DNA of 64,000 nucleotides, taken from positions 1,736,001 to 1,800,000 of the forward strand of contig JAGTXZ010000021.1 in assembly GCA_018398575.1 (NCBI GenBank), read 5' to 3'. A program made the translations under genes and the position numbers. Shown here in pieces: positions 37,107 through 48,991 of the stretch. The DNA is from Ampelomyces quisqualis (taxonomy: Eukaryota > Ascomycota > Dothideomycetes > Pleosporales > Phaeosphaeriaceae). The stretch's first letter is position 1, and the number at the start of each line of letters is the position of its first letter. The notes beneath the pieces are model-generated. The model had not been told where the DNA came from. It saw only the letters and a program-made list of their open reading frames with translations, and did no database searches.

Positions 37107-37924
37107 ATGGCTTCTATCCAACCTCTCCAATCGATACCGCGCCGTCTTCTACCCCGACGACCGAACCTCGTGCGGCCGCACGCACGCTTGCTCCTCCGAC
37201 ACACCACCGGGCCCCGCCATGCATCCACACCAGCAAAAAGCCTCTCGGCAGAATTCCTGCGAAGGAGAGCAGCACAGCAAGCACGGCAACCAAAAGCAGC
37301 ACCCGTAATACCGCAGCCAGACAAATACCGACCGCCATCACACAGCGCACGAAAACCCAATCGCAACCTCGAGAACAAAATCTATGGTGCACCGCTGTCA
37401 GAAGAAGACAAGAAGCGCATGGCCACGAAGAAATACCCCAACATGATGAGTCCGGAGGGCACCTTTTCGCACTGGTTCCTAAACAATCGATTCATCCACA
37501 CCTGGGTAACAATGGTTCGTCACGCCCACTACCCATCGCCCGCCATTCTGTCCACTAACCACATCCACCACAACAGGGCATCCTAGTCTCTCTCGGCGGA
37601 GCAGCGTGGTACCTGGACTTTATGCAGCGCACAATCTACCAAGACCTGGTTCCCTCGCGCAAAGACTTTTTACACCACCCGCTTGAATCCTCGAGGCGCT
37701 TTATCCAAGTGTACAAAATGCACATGGCACATTTGTCCCAGCAGTACACGCAGCAACGGCTCAAAAAGGCGGAAGACGTTGAGAAGAGGAAGCAGTATCG
37801 GCTTGAGAGGCAGCGGGAGGCGGAAGAGAGGGGCGAGGAATATGTTGTGGATCCGAGGTTTTATATCGGCGAGGATGGAGTGCGGAGGAGGAGGGTCAAA
37901 AAGTGGCTTGGCATTTGGGAGTAG
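37107..37924 (+). CDS. Predicted mitochondrial inner-membrane protein, conserved fungal type
   Basis: Two exons (37,107-37,505 and 37,577-37,924) give 248 residues. The 71-bp intron has a GTAACA donor, a CTAAC branch site and a CAG acceptor, and joins ...RFIHTW to GILVSLGGAAWYLDF. The N-terminus is rich in Arg, Leu and Ser and poor in acids for about 60 residues, as in a mitochondrial targeting sequence. One membrane helix is predicted across the splice junction (about residues 130-150). The C-terminal part is a charged, Lys/Arg/Glu-rich helix (KKAEDVEKRKQYRLERQREA). The segment DFMQRTIYQDLVPSRKDFL and the following HPLESSRRFIQVYK look conserved, but I do not recognise a named family. Location in the mitochondrial inner membrane is inference. 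Confidence 0.75.
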
Positions 37925-38079
37925 ATTGGGAATCCGACGGGTGGGTCTGTAAAATATGGAGTGTACATGTTATGGGACGGAATGGCCCGGGGGACAGAGA
38001 GATGTGGCAGATATTCGACGAGGCACCACGCAGCTATGTGGTACCGAGGCAAATACCAGGCCCCGTGTAAGTTGGTAGA

Positions 38080-38845
38080 ATGATTAAAAACTACAATGTA
38101 GATATGGTATCATTACTCAGCACACTGTCCCCTTCACTACTACACCGAAAATTACAGCTAGCGCTTACAACACTGTTTGAGGAATCCTGGATACAGAAAA
38201 ATTGGGACATAAGCGACGCTAATGCCTCCGCTATTGGAAAGCAAAAGTTCCTCAGCATCACCCTGGTGTCTGGGCTTTCGATAGCCACGAATAGCATCCA
38301 ACTAGGCACCAGCTGGAGGACTCCGTTACCTAGTCGTTCTGGACGAGACGCCCTGTGTTGCGATTTAATTCTCAACTCTTCAAACAGATACACCTCCGGA
38401 TCCGACCTATCAACGTCCACTTGTATTCATCGCCAACCAACCCGCCACTCAGGCCCCATCAACTCTCCATTTGCGTGTCGTACCTCAGGGCAGCTGACTG
38501 CGGGATCATCGTCGGCGACTTCAATCCCGTTCTCCCGGGAGACAACAACCTTGCCCGTACCAACGATCTTATCGATGCATGGGTACGCCTTCATCCAAAC
38601 GACCCAGGGTCACTTGGGGTGTATAAAGCGAACAGTCTTCCCCACCAAATTGATTGGACAAAGTTCCTCTGTTGAACGTTCTACCTTCAGGCATGGGCAT
38701 CCTGAAAAACGAGCGAGTTGAGACTCTGCGGCAAAAAGAAATTGAAGGATATCACGGAACTGCCTTCAATAGCACATTTCAAAGATCATTGTAGTCTTTG
38801 GTGTGAAGTTAAATGGGCCGAGGAACGACTGCAACTGGATTCATA
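38080..38845 (+). pseudogene. Decayed endonuclease/exonuclease/phosphatase (DNase I-like) pseudogene
   Basis: Three + frames together resemble a fungal Mg2+-dependent phosphodiesterase of the EEP superfamily. Frame 1 (38,100-38,390) gives FLSITLVSG...LPSRSGRDALCCDL, as in the strand before the catalytic core. Frame 3 (38,390-38,640) gives RPINVHLYS and the hallmark GIIVGDFNPVLP. A later frame (about 38,660-38,845) gives LPSGMGILKNERV, and then KDHCSLWCEV where an active enzyme has SDH. At least two frame changes are needed and the N-terminal third is missing. It shows no RIP-type stop excess, so decay was by small insertions and deletions. Confidence 0.7.
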
Positions 38846-40119
38846 GCTGTGTATTGAGTGAGTGAGTGATTGACACGGGATTCGACTGCCTCATAAAGAT
38901 ATAATGACCTCCAAAGCATGTTCCTTTTCCGTTGTTGACCAGACAAATCTATGCTGTAGGACATGGACTGGCAAAGAGAGCGCAGTTCTGAAATGGGAAG
39001 ATAACTTGCATTCAGCCACGTTATGAATGAAAGGCTTGTCCCATCTGCCACTGTTGTATCTCTTTCCCAGCACTGTTTTGCACGTGACAACTATAGCAGC
39101 TACGCAAGACAAATCAGGACTCGACCAGATCTTGTTTCGCAAGGAGCTCATGGTCAGGATCTCAAATGTGTTATTAACCTGATGGCATGGACTGAAGTTA
39201 GAGCAGCCTACGTCTGTGAATCACTTGAGGGTGTCACTATAAACTTTAAAAGAGACGTTTTCGAAGCTGCCTCTAACGGTAAAGCGGGCATGCTCGACAG
39301 GAACGCCTCGTCAGCCGTCTACGCTCTATTACCCCGAGTCTCAAAATCGACTGCATGGGACATATAAACAAGCATGTGTATAGTTTCAGATGGCAGTGCC
39401 TGCTAGATTGCACAGTGGCACCACCTCCTTCATGACATCTCTGGATGCTTGAAGTTGAGGCAAACACTCCTCAAAAATATAACGCGGCAGACCGGCAACT
39501 CTCGAACAATTGTAGCGCTTCTGACCGCTGTTCGGAAGATTTTACGTACATGCTTAGCAGTCACTCACGACGTTACTTTGAACCCTTGTACGCTCACCTG
39601 CAAGTCAATTTGAATGCGAGCAGCAAGAGGCCAGATGCGTAGGATGTCTTGCAGCCATCAGTCTCCCATGCTTAAATAGGAATGCTTGTCCAAGGACGTG
39701 CCACTGCGTTACCCTCCTCGTGTAACGTCGGAAGAGCACGAGATGTACGGAGTAGCATCCCTACTTCATGCAAGTCGGGTCGAAGAGGGGTCGGGACTAC
39801 CGGTATGATGCGGAACCTAGGAAGGAATCACCTCAGGGGCTTTTGAAGACCAAAGACAGCGTCGTGCAGGCAGTCGGGGAAACCTATGCGAGGGCAATCA
39901 TTCGCGTTCTTGGATCTCGGACGCCATGTCGTGGAGCGACTACTAGGTACCTTGACGGTTGCAGACTTGGGCATCATCGCAGCTGCTCGTTCGGATCCCC
40001 AAGGTAAAACGCGACCTAGCGACGAAGACATAAAGCAAGTGACCGCTCCCCCAAATTCTCGTCGGTCGGCAAAGACCCCAGTCACCGCCCCACTTCATCA
40101 CGTGCTCTCAACGACAATC
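38846..40119. other. Intergenic, no gene recognised
   Basis: Short open frames on both strands (for example 39,023-39,367 +) show no domain, no splice-supported extension and no coding-like composition. The promoter of the dehydrogenase should lie in the right part. A TACGGAGTA word occurs at 39,746-39,754. Confidence 0.6.
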
Positions 40120-41158
40120 ATGGCGTTCATTGCAGGTCACCTCTTCGCCGTAACTGGGGCCGCCTCAGGCATCGGTCGTGCAACGTCAGAAATGCTAGCA
40201 AAAAGTGGCGCCCTCCTCTCCCTAGCAGACAAGGATGGCGAAGCTGTGCAACGTCTTGCGAAAACCCTGATGGAAAACGGCGTCGCCCCGTACTGGATGC
40301 AGGTTGATGTGCGGAGTCGCGATGAGGTGGAAGCATGGGTAGCCTGTACAGGGAAACACTTTGGCCGTCCGCTCGACAGTGAGTTACTGCTTCGTCGGAC
40401 AAGAGAAGAAGACATTGAGACATTTATGCAGTGGGAACTGTATTGGCGCGGATTAGTCAAGGGAAAAAGAAAAAAAAAGTGACAAAAGTCCACAGGTGCT
40501 GTTAATCTCGCTGGGATTTCAGGCCACTTGGGGTCCGTACGGGATCACGACCATGCCGACTACGAAGCCGTGTTCGCTGTCAATGTCCAAGGCACATTCG
40601 CATGCATGTCTGCAGAGCTGCGCAACATGCGCGTTGCCAAAGGGGACGCGGGCGGTGGCTCCATTGTCAACGCGTCTTCGATAACAGGGTTGGTGGGAAA
40701 ACCAAATTGCAGCGTATACTGCGCAAGTAAGCATGCAGTTATTGGTATCACAAAGGCTGCTGCGAGGGAAGAAGCAAATGCAGGAATCAGAGTAAATGCT
40801 ATTGCGCCGTAAGTATTGCATCTCTACTTGCATCAGGCATCGAGGTTCACTTTTCGACTTGAGAATTCCGAGGCGGCCGTTGTCCTTTCGGTCCGCTTTT
40901 CTCCACGGATTTTTGCTCACTTTGCTTGCTTCCCCTCACAAACCAGTGCTAATCGTGGACAACGACAGCGGCTTCGTAGACACGCCATTGATGCATGCTC
41001 TGGACGAACAACTTGGATTCAAGTTGCCAGACGACTCAGTTCTGGGACGGCGCGCGAAACCTGAAGAAATCGCTCAACTCATACGCTTCTTGCTTTCAAG
41101 TGATAGCAGCTACACAACCGGCTCAGTGTATCAAATTGATGGAGGATCGATCTGCTGA
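40120..41158 (+). CDS. Short-chain dehydrogenase/reductase (classical SDR)
   Basis: Three exons (40,120-40,378; 40,496-40,808; 40,969-41,158) give 253 residues, the usual size of a classical SDR. Introns are 117 bp (GTGAGT..CAG) and 160 bp (GTAAGT..CAG). The NAD(P)-binding TGAASGIG motif is near residue 12, and NLAG (NAG in relatives) follows the first splice. The catalytic Ser sits in VNASSITG and the YxxxK pair in YCASK. VNAIAPGFVDTPL and the C-terminal QIDGGSIC are standard. ADK after strand 2 (LSLADKDG) favours NAD(H), by family rule. The substrate cannot be predicted. It may act alone, because the neighbours are an EEP pseudogene and a permease on the other strand. Confidence 0.9.
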
Positions 41159-41883
41159 TCCTCCACACGCGAATCAGTATGTCTAATTGTTAATGGACAA
41201 CGGATGATCTCTCATGGATGATGAATCGCGAGCGAGAGATGGCTACCGGGGCTAGGGAAGGAACATGATTGCACATGGTTGGTTGGGATGCTCGAACTGC
41301 GCTGTCGTTGCGAGTTTCGCGGGGATCGGTGGAAATGCCTCGGATTCTTGGATGACCCTTGGAAATTCAAATGTCTTGGTGACTGGTCTAGCGTGTGGCT
41401 CCACTAGATAGCTTTCCAACGAATGTATGTACAAGGTTTGTAGCATGAGCGGACTGTGGACCTCTGTGCACAGACGATATCTGCATGGAAATTGGTCGAT
41501 TCGGGTGCGTGTTGTAGAAGATTCGCTGACCCACAGTCCGCTCATGCTACCCCATTGTACTGTGGTATCAGGCATTTCCGCATAAGTAGTGTAGGTGGGT
41601 CACAGGATCCGTGTGCTCGGATCTCGTTGCTTCAGGAAGAGAGACGCAGGTTGTGCTATTGGCTACAATGCCTGCAAACTCTCTGCTTCAACGCATTGCA
41701 ACATATCAAGCACATTCTCCACCTTCACTACTTGTACCTGGTACCACAATATACTTGAAACTTCACATTCAGCGAGGACCTGTCTAATGTGGAAGGTGTG
41801 TCGATTTGCGCATTCATGGACAAAGTTGTTTCCATATGATGCGATTTTGCGTAATCAATGCTATAAGCCTCGACTAGCCTACA
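41159..41883. other. 3' intergenic region between convergent genes
   Basis: This is the space between the stop of the dehydrogenase (+) and the stop of the permease (-). It contains a perfect 20-bp inverted repeat (41,440-41,459 and 41,531-41,550), listed separately. No coding frame is convincing. Confidence 0.6.
41440..41550. repeat. Perfect 20-bp inverted repeat with 71-bp spacer
   Basis: GTAGCATGAGCGGACTGTGG at 41,440-41,459 is the exact reverse complement of 41,531-41,550. The arms do not extend further and no flanking target duplication is seen. A transcript across it could fold into a 20-bp stem. It lies between two convergent genes. Confidence 0.9.
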
Positions 41884-44127
41884 TCACATCTTTCTAAGTG
41901 CTTTGACTGGAGTCGTCGGCACTGCATGAACAGCGCTCTCAAGTTGCGGTTCCTGGTTCACCACCTTGCTTCCAACACGATCTTGATAATCCCAGCCATC
42001 ATCCCCAGTCCTGATGGATGCTAAACTGTCTCTGCGACTGTCACGCCGTGCGCGGAGCTGAGCTGCTAGTGCTTGACTAGCCGTGAAGAACCAAGGGAGC
42101 TTGCCGTATGGCTTCACTGGACCACGTATTAGTTTCTTGGGGCGCGCCTTGCAGGCAAAGGCACTTACTAGTCCAGTACTCGCGACTGTCTTCGTCGTCA
42201 GGAGTGATGCGACCACCAGAAACCAGTCTGGTGATGTAGATCATGCCATTCAGACCCATGTAGACCATGAGGCCCGCGATGACGCCATACGCCGCGCTGT
42301 ACCCAAAGGGTATGAACATAATCGTTACGAAGGCAGGTACCGCGTCACCTATATAACTCCAGTTAATGTTCGATATTTGCCTCATCATCAAGCACCCCAC
42401 CTGAGCAACGTTAGTCTGTATCTTGCGATAGTGAGGGGAATTTACAAGGACCAAGGTACATCCGGTAGCCCACGGCGGGATGGATGCAAATATTGGAGCG
42501 AAGAACATGGAGATGAAGAAGCAAATCCCACAAGTCATGCCGACCAATCCAGTCTTGCCCCCTTCTGCAATTCCGGCCCCAGATTCAATGACTGGAAAAG
42601 ATGACAAAGTTAGTAAAAATGCGATACACACAATGAACGGGCGTATTACTTACAAACTGTTACTGGCGAGACTCCCAACAATGCACCCATAGAAATGCAA
42701 ATTGCGTCAGTACAGTACGCCAGCGTTGAGCGCGGGAAGTCTCCAGTTTCCGGGTCCACGATGCCAGAAAAGCGAGCCATGCTGTACAATGTAGCTGTGC
42801 AGTCGATAATATCGACATAAAGAAACGTGAACAACGCCATGGCAAACTGTCTGGACTCTTTACCGATGTTCCAGTCAAGGACGTTCAGGGTATGGTCGAT
42901 CGGATGAAAGTCAACGACTTTCTTGAAGAAAGTAAAACGATTGTCGCCGATTTCAGTGTCAGGGAAGTACGTGAAGGATGTCTCCCGCCTAGTTGTACAT
43001 GGTTAGCCAATTGGTTTCTTCGACATGTATTGAGAGTACTGACGGCCATGATATTATCGAGACGAGCAGTATCCCGGCTAGCATAGCGGTCTTCACTTTG
43101 AAAGCCATGAGGTACGCCGTGAAAATGCCGCCAGCTGTGAGACCTAGCCACATCTGCACAGTGATTAACAATTGACGTTGATTGCATCGCCTCAACTTAC
43201 AGTATGCGAAGTCATCTTGTGGCTCACACACATGCCATCTCTAAAGAACTCCTCTGGACACCCGGCTATCTGCAGTGAAGTGGTTCGTCCTCCGCTGACT
43301 GCGCCAATACCGGTGTTCATACTCAGTCCGATCAACGCAAGGAATAGCCCGATACCACAGGCCGCCGCGATTTTGAGAGATACTGGAATGATCTTCACGA
43401 GCCCTGATGTCGTTGTCAGTTCGTGTTATCCATGAAGCAGGCCAAGACCTACTAACATTGGCGCATGCCTATCAATGACAAGAATATGAACACGAATCCT
43501 TCGATAAAGACTGCTGTGAGAGCCAGATTGTAGGAGATGATTCCGTTGCCGTGGTACCCCACGATCTGATAAGCAAAGTATACATTCAATCCCATTCCAG
43601 GAGCTAGAGCGACAGGCATGTTTGTGAGAAAGCCGAACAGGAAAGATGAGAAGCCCGCAACGGCTGCGGTGGCTGTAATGAGAGATCGGTTGAGGTCTGT
43701 CTGACAATCAGTATCGATCAGGTCATGCATGGAGTGACTACCTCACCCTGCTTGCAGAGAGCATACTCGGCGTCCTTCATACACATCTGGTCGTTGACGT
43801 CATTGCTATTGCAAATGCAATCACCTCCACTGTCGGCAAGAATAGTAGCCTTGAGCAATTAGCTAGGTACCCTCGTTGATGTCACGTTACTCACGTTGAC
43901 AGCGATGATATAAGCCATAGTGAAGAAAGTCGTCAGGCCAGCCCGGAGTTCCGTGGTGAACCTACTGTTTCGGATTTCCATATCCTATCCATCCAAAATC
44001 AGTATATCTTCTGCAGAGCTGAAAGAGGAATTACATGGCCGGAACCTTCCAGACGGAAGATACGCCCAAACGTTGATGACCCCATGTAAACATCAAGGTC
44101 CTTGATATGGCTGCGGATGATATTCAT
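41884..44127 (-). CDS. azgA: AzgA-type purine (hypoxanthine/adenine/guanine) permease
   Basis: Ten exons give 594 residues, close to fungal AzgA proteins: 44127-44035, 43984-43895, 43849-43747, 43696-43457, 43403-43201, 43153-43044, 42988-42654, 42591-42446, 42400-42169, 42116-41884. The junction near 43,747/43,696 could instead be 43,742/43,700. All introns are 45-59 bp with GT..AG ends. The reading begins with FRLEGSGH and SRFTTELRAGLTTFFTMAYI, and continues through VALAPGMGLNVYFAY (first purine-binding helix), GIGLFLALIGL and SGAGIAEGGKTGL (second binding region) to FFAPIFASIPPWATG. About 12-14 membrane helices are expected for this proton-coupled plasma-membrane uptake family. The hydrophilic C-terminal tail is cytosolic. 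The 45-bp intron at 42,401-42,445 is stop-free and in frame, but homology favours its removal. Confidence 0.9.
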
Positions 44128-45718
44128 TGTGGCGATTTGGGCCCGGCGGCACAAAGCTCGACTTCAGAGGAGTGAAAAGTGGCCTGTCGCATCCGTCTAG
44201 GTTGATGCTCGGTGTATGGGAAGCTGCTGAATCTAATTTCGATTGAACGTTTTATTTGGATGTGGCATGAATTCTGATGCGATTCGCCGGAACGCAACAA
44301 CCTCAAGGTACCTAAACGAGAGCTCGAATCGACTGAGAGAAAGCAAATTTGATGCATTGAAGTAGCGCAAGATTGATTTCTCGACTAACTAGCAAGCCGC
44401 ACATCTGTGGAACGAAGCCGGGACTGAACAGCCAGGGACAGAATGAACGGGTGAGAACGTCGGCCGAAAAGCTGTCAACCTGCGGGGACAGCATAGTTTC
44501 TCGTTACGTCGAGCAAATAAGCCACAAGCCATTTCCACAGCGGAAAGGCGTTGTCGTGCGAGCAACGTACAGCATGTCGTACTCGGACCGGACTGGGGGG
44601 TCTAGGCTGTGCGAGGGTGGAGGAGCGAGTCAAGGGCGGGAGGGCCAGGATTCAGGAACAGTCGTCGCTAGAGAGGGGCGCTTAATATACTGTACCAGAT
44701 ACGGCTACTGTACTCCGTACTGTATGTAGGGTAAATACCGCTTTCAAAAGCTCGCTTACGGAATCCCAGATCAGAGGGTGTGGGATAGGCCCGTGTGTCT
44801 ATATCCGTTCAGCTAGGGCAGAAGGGGATTGGACACACGCAAACCCCTGTATCCTTCTCCATATAGCCTAAGGTTACTATACGAAGTATTGTATCATAAT
44901 AGTACGAGTTACTTACTGTATTATGTACTGTACGGAAAGTACAGGGTTTTCAGCCCACTCAACGTATCAAGCATTCTCTACGGAGTACTGTGCTCGTACT
45001 CGTACCTTGTGGTGAAACAGTTACTTTGCCATTTTTTGCTTTGTTGCCTTGCTTTGTCCCGAACGATATGCTGGAGTGATCGACGGAGGATTGGGTTCAG
45101 GATGAATATTAAGATGCAACATCGTCCAAGAAGGTTCGCTCGCATCTGCCGCATGGTTCAGTGGACCCAGCCGGTCATCCTTTGCAGCACCTGACCGCTG
45201 ACAACCTAGCGTTGTGAGCAATAGCTGGTCACAAAGTCCCTGGGTGACAGACTCCTGCAACTACAGTACGCACAGTTTTACATCTTGTGCACCAATTCTT
45301 TAAGTCAATTGGTTTGGCCTGCACGCGTGCTCCACGTGTGGAGTCAACGGCGTCGATCTCAATGGGTCTCTCGCAGATCCGGTCCAGGCACTCTCCGTGA
45401 CGGCACGACAGCCTAGTCGATTAGCGTCAGGTTGTCATGAACTTGGTCTTGGGATTTCCCGTCCGTTCATCTGATTCTTACAAGCCACCTTCGGGATCGG
45501 GTAGGTTTACGGGAACAGGAGCCGCTGCGCGCGCCGTCCAAGTGGCTGTGACACCACTCCCGTTGATCCCTGGCCATTGATTGTCTGGCTACCTTGTCTA
45601 CGTTTTGGCTTACGATTGTCGCCGCTCATGATACTTCTGCCGTCTCGCGCTCAATACCCGGGGCACTGTCAGGATCGAACTACGTTCGCCGTTGCTCCAC
45701 TCGTTCATTTGAGTGACA
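44128..45718. other. Divergent intergenic region, GTAC-rich
   Basis: This lies between two divergently transcribed genes and should hold both promoters. From about 44,680 to 45,010 the sequence is dense in TACTGTAC, GTACTG and CGTAC words, and includes TACTCCGTAC (44,711-44,720) and TACGGAGTAC (44,979-44,988). No ORF in the region has a recognisable product. Confidence 0.6.
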
Positions 45719-47695
45719 ATGTTTTCCGCTGACCTGTCTTGGTCCACACCGAATACCGAGACTGTGGGACAACGGCGGGAGCGCAAAGCCCAGGAGCGTT
45801 CCAGTACCTCAGGTTCCATCAGAACATCATCGAGTTCACGAAGCTCTATCGTCGTGGATAGAGATCTATGGTGGACTTCTGGATTGAAAAAGGCGAAGGG
45901 TATCAGATTCACCATCCTACAGCCCTCATCCCGTCACAGCAGTAGCTCACAGAGAACGGTCCATTCGGAAAGAAATAGTTTGGAACTGCTGCCCGAACAC
46001 CTGAAGGACCCCACACAACAGCCTGCATGGACTTACGCAAGTACGCTTTCACCAACTCTACCGTCGGGAGCATCATTCGACTTGCCATTACATGAGGTAC
46101 CCGAGCTGGAAGGCGACTCGTCCTCTCGGCGCACAAATTCAACGGAGGCGCGCTTCCCTCGTAAGTACAAAACTGTAATGAGGCTTTGGCTTGACTCAGC
46201 TGAGACGAATAGCACAAGAACGCAGGTGGGAAGTCGGGACGCCAGGCAGAGCAGATATCATCGAGGAAGTAAGTCAACAATGGCACAGTGCGGCGTCATG
46301 CGGCAAAGAAAGATCAAGACTGGGCTCTGTTAGTACCGACATTGAGAGTTGTGCGGCGAGACGAAGCCCTCGTGTCCCTGCAAAAAGAGAGCGGTATGCA
46401 TTTCGTTCCATGTAGGCTAACCCAGCGCTGACAATACATAGACGGCCATGCCCAGACATCATCGATGCAGCGCCAAGTTTGGACGCCCTCCGAATCCACG
46501 ACACCGAAGAGGAATTTCCAATGACCGGAGACATACAGCTTCCATTGAATGACGAAGTTCGACCCCGCGCAAGGACGATCGATTGCCCACCACTGTCGCA
46601 ATGGGCAAGTCTCACACCTCGTGGAGTGCCCCCGAAGATCCATCTATCACCAAAGCCCAACACCGCACATAGCAGCACCCTCGAGCAAACTCGCTTTCAA
46701 CTCTTCATCCGTCGCATGGAGAGCGCTGGCCCAAAAACTGTTCTCGACAGACTCAAAGAGGATTGGCAGGATTTGCCAGGGGAAGAATTGGACGAGCAGG
46801 TATGTTTTTGTGAGACACTTGTCATGGGCTTCGCTGATGGTGGTACAGCTAGCGCTGGAGAAGCAACTGTGGCTTCTCACAGGCTTCCAAATGCAGAATG
46901 CGACAAAGGTACGGGCCAGTCCAAAACCAGCTTGTGATACGGGCAGGATCCTGGAGCTGTATGGCAATCTCTGTGAGTCAAATCTGTATGACACTGTGAA
47001 CATGTTGTGCAAGATCTAATGGTCACTCAGCGGAGGTTTTCCAAATATCCGCGATGCACCCACACCAGTCGGTACATTTTCTGACGAACAAAACACAGCG
47101 CCCCGTCACGCTTCCGGAAAATGTGTCGCATCTTGCCGTTCGTGACTGCGGCGGGGTGCCCTTGCCTTATCCCGAGAATTACTTTTCGCACATCAGAGCC
47201 TCCACTCTGCCGTCTCTGGTACCCTCGTCCAAACTGCCCGAGCTGTTTCGAGAATGCTACAAGCTGCTCGCTCCCGGTGGCCTCATAGAGATCAAGATCC
47301 TGGATGCTGCGCCTGTGCGCAAGACTGCTGGCCCTCTGCTGCGAGCGTGGATTGACGATAGACTGTCCGTGAATCTGGAACGTCTGTTTCGATGCTCCAA
47401 GCCCTGCTCGCTGGTACCAAGCTGGTTGGAAGATGCTGGATTCGAAATGACGGACCCTGATAGTATCAAAAACGTCAGATTGCCGTGTGCGTTTGATAGC
47501 CTCTCAGCAGACGTCGACAAAGAGCTTTCGGTGGTCATTGGAAGAGCCCTCTGGAAAGACTTGTGGGGAACATTTGTCGACGAAGTCCCTGGCGAACCAA
47601 AGTGGTGGTGGGAGGATGGGGACATCATCCGGGAATGCCTAGAGCACCAGACAGTGCTCGAGTGCCGAGCAATTTTCGCCTTTAAGATGGAATGA
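45719..47695 (+). CDS. Fungal methyltransferase-like protein with long disordered N-terminus
   Basis: Five exons (45,719-46,160; 46,213-46,393; 46,442-46,799; 46,849-46,972; 47,031-47,695) give 589 residues. The introns are 48-58 bp. The first acceptor (46,212) was chosen because it is the one that keeps the frame. Residues 1-230 are Ser/Arg-rich and probably disordered. The C-terminal 250 residues have a Rossmann methyltransferase layout: a degenerate motif I region (RILELYGNLSEVFQIS), LAVRDCGGVPLPYPENYFSHIRAS for the motif II-IV region, and the family signature ECYKLLAPGGLIEIKILD for strand 5. Glycines of the usual GxGxG loop are largely missing, so SAM binding is uncertain. Substrate and pathway are unknown. 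Confidence 0.72.
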
Positions 47696-48165
47696 TCCCT
47701 TGAGCGATAGTCTTGCAGATTGCCTCTGTCCGCAATTTATGGCTCATGTTCCCGTGTTATTCAGATATAGTATTAGAGATACCCATGGTACGAATGCATG
47801 AAACAAATTCGCTGAACCCCATACGTAGGTGGAAAACCACATTCGATTTAAAGTTTGTAAGACATAGGGACTGAAACTCAGCGATTGAGGTTCACACGTG
47901 ACTCCGCGAAGCCACTAACTAGGTAAACCCGTAGCCTACCCGCGTTTGAATCTAGCCCTCAGCCCTGACGGTCCCCGTTTCAGCTGCTGCACAATCCCAA
48001 TGGCTTGCCGCTACAAATGCACAACGACTCTGCAGACAAGTTGGCTCGCCTCCGTCCTCATCTTTCCATCCCTTCCGGCGTGACACCTCCCCTTATCGTA
48101 CACAACACCGTATTCGACCCATATTATATGCCATCACTTGTGCCATCGCAAGCACAAGCACAAAC
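47696..48165. other. Short intergenic region, promoter of the thioredoxin-like gene
   Basis: No coding frame is supported. A frame from 48,005 on the + strand overlaps the next gene in another phase and shows no domain. Confidence 0.6.
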
Positions 48166-48991
48166 ATGTCCTTCCTTAGCAAAATCGGGACCAAAATCGC
48201 GCTGCAGAGGGCCGGGCTCGGGAACCTCTCCCTACCCAGAGACAACCCTTTTGCCGCCGGGAACGCCAAAGGCACACAAGAAAGCACTGGAGACGGCGCA
48301 TTCGCAAACCCCTTCGCCAACGTCCAATGGCCGCCAAAAGCCTTCTCGTCGTGGCAAGCACCCGCGCCTCAGACGCCCGTCCGCGACGCACCCATCCTAG
48401 GCGAGAAGGCGCAATCGCATCCCAAGATCCCCGTGCCCGCCGCAGACGGCCGACCAGTCGTGCTGCTGTTCTTGAGATATTGTGGTTGTCCATGTACGCA
48501 CACATCCAGCCAACCGAAGAAGAATTTTTATGTTTTCTGGCGCGTCATCATGATGGGTGGAGACTGACGCATGCATAGTCACGGAGAAACTGTTCGTTCA
48601 GATGCGGAGCCTGGCGAACCGGCATACTTCGATCCGCTTCGTTGCCGTCTCACATTGCACGCCGCAAGCGACCAAGGAATGGGTCAGCAAAGTCGGTGGA
48701 GCGTGGAGTGTGGAAGTCGTTGTCGACCCGAGTCGGGATCTCTATGCTCTGTGGGGTCTCGGCGTCTCGAATTGGGGACATTTACTGAACCCACGCAATG
48801 GCTACAATCAGGTCTTGCTTGGGAAGAACGAGGGTGTTTGGGGTCAACAAGTGGGCGAGGGCGGGTGCAGATGGCAGACGGGAGGCGCCTATGCTGTTGA
48901 TGAGCGAGGCTTTGTGAAATGGGGTGGGCCCATGAAGAGCGTGGACGAAGCGATCAACTTTGAAGAAGCGTGCAACGCTTTGGGACGCTGA
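48166..48991 (+). CDS. AhpC/TSA-family thioredoxin-like protein (peroxiredoxin-like 2 type)
   Basis: Two exons (48,166-48,493 and 48,579-48,991) give 246 residues. The intron is 85 bp (GTACGC..TAG) and interrupts the active-site region, joining LRYCGCP to FTEKLFVQMRSLA. The thioredoxin fold reads PVVLLFLRYCGCPF (strand 1 and active-site cysteines), RFVAVSHCTPQATKEW, VEVVVDPSRDLYALWGLG and AYAVDERGFVKWGG. This pattern matches the AhpC/TSA antioxidant group (PXL2-like) in fungi, with a CGC arrangement in place of the classical peroxiredoxin TxxC. A redox role is likely, but a peroxidase activity is not shown. The first 90 residues are Pro/Ala-rich and probably disordered. Confidence 0.82.

Noticed and set aside
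39023..39367. 114-codon + strand frame
   Set aside because: No domain, no coding-like composition, and overlapping frames of similar length on the other strand.
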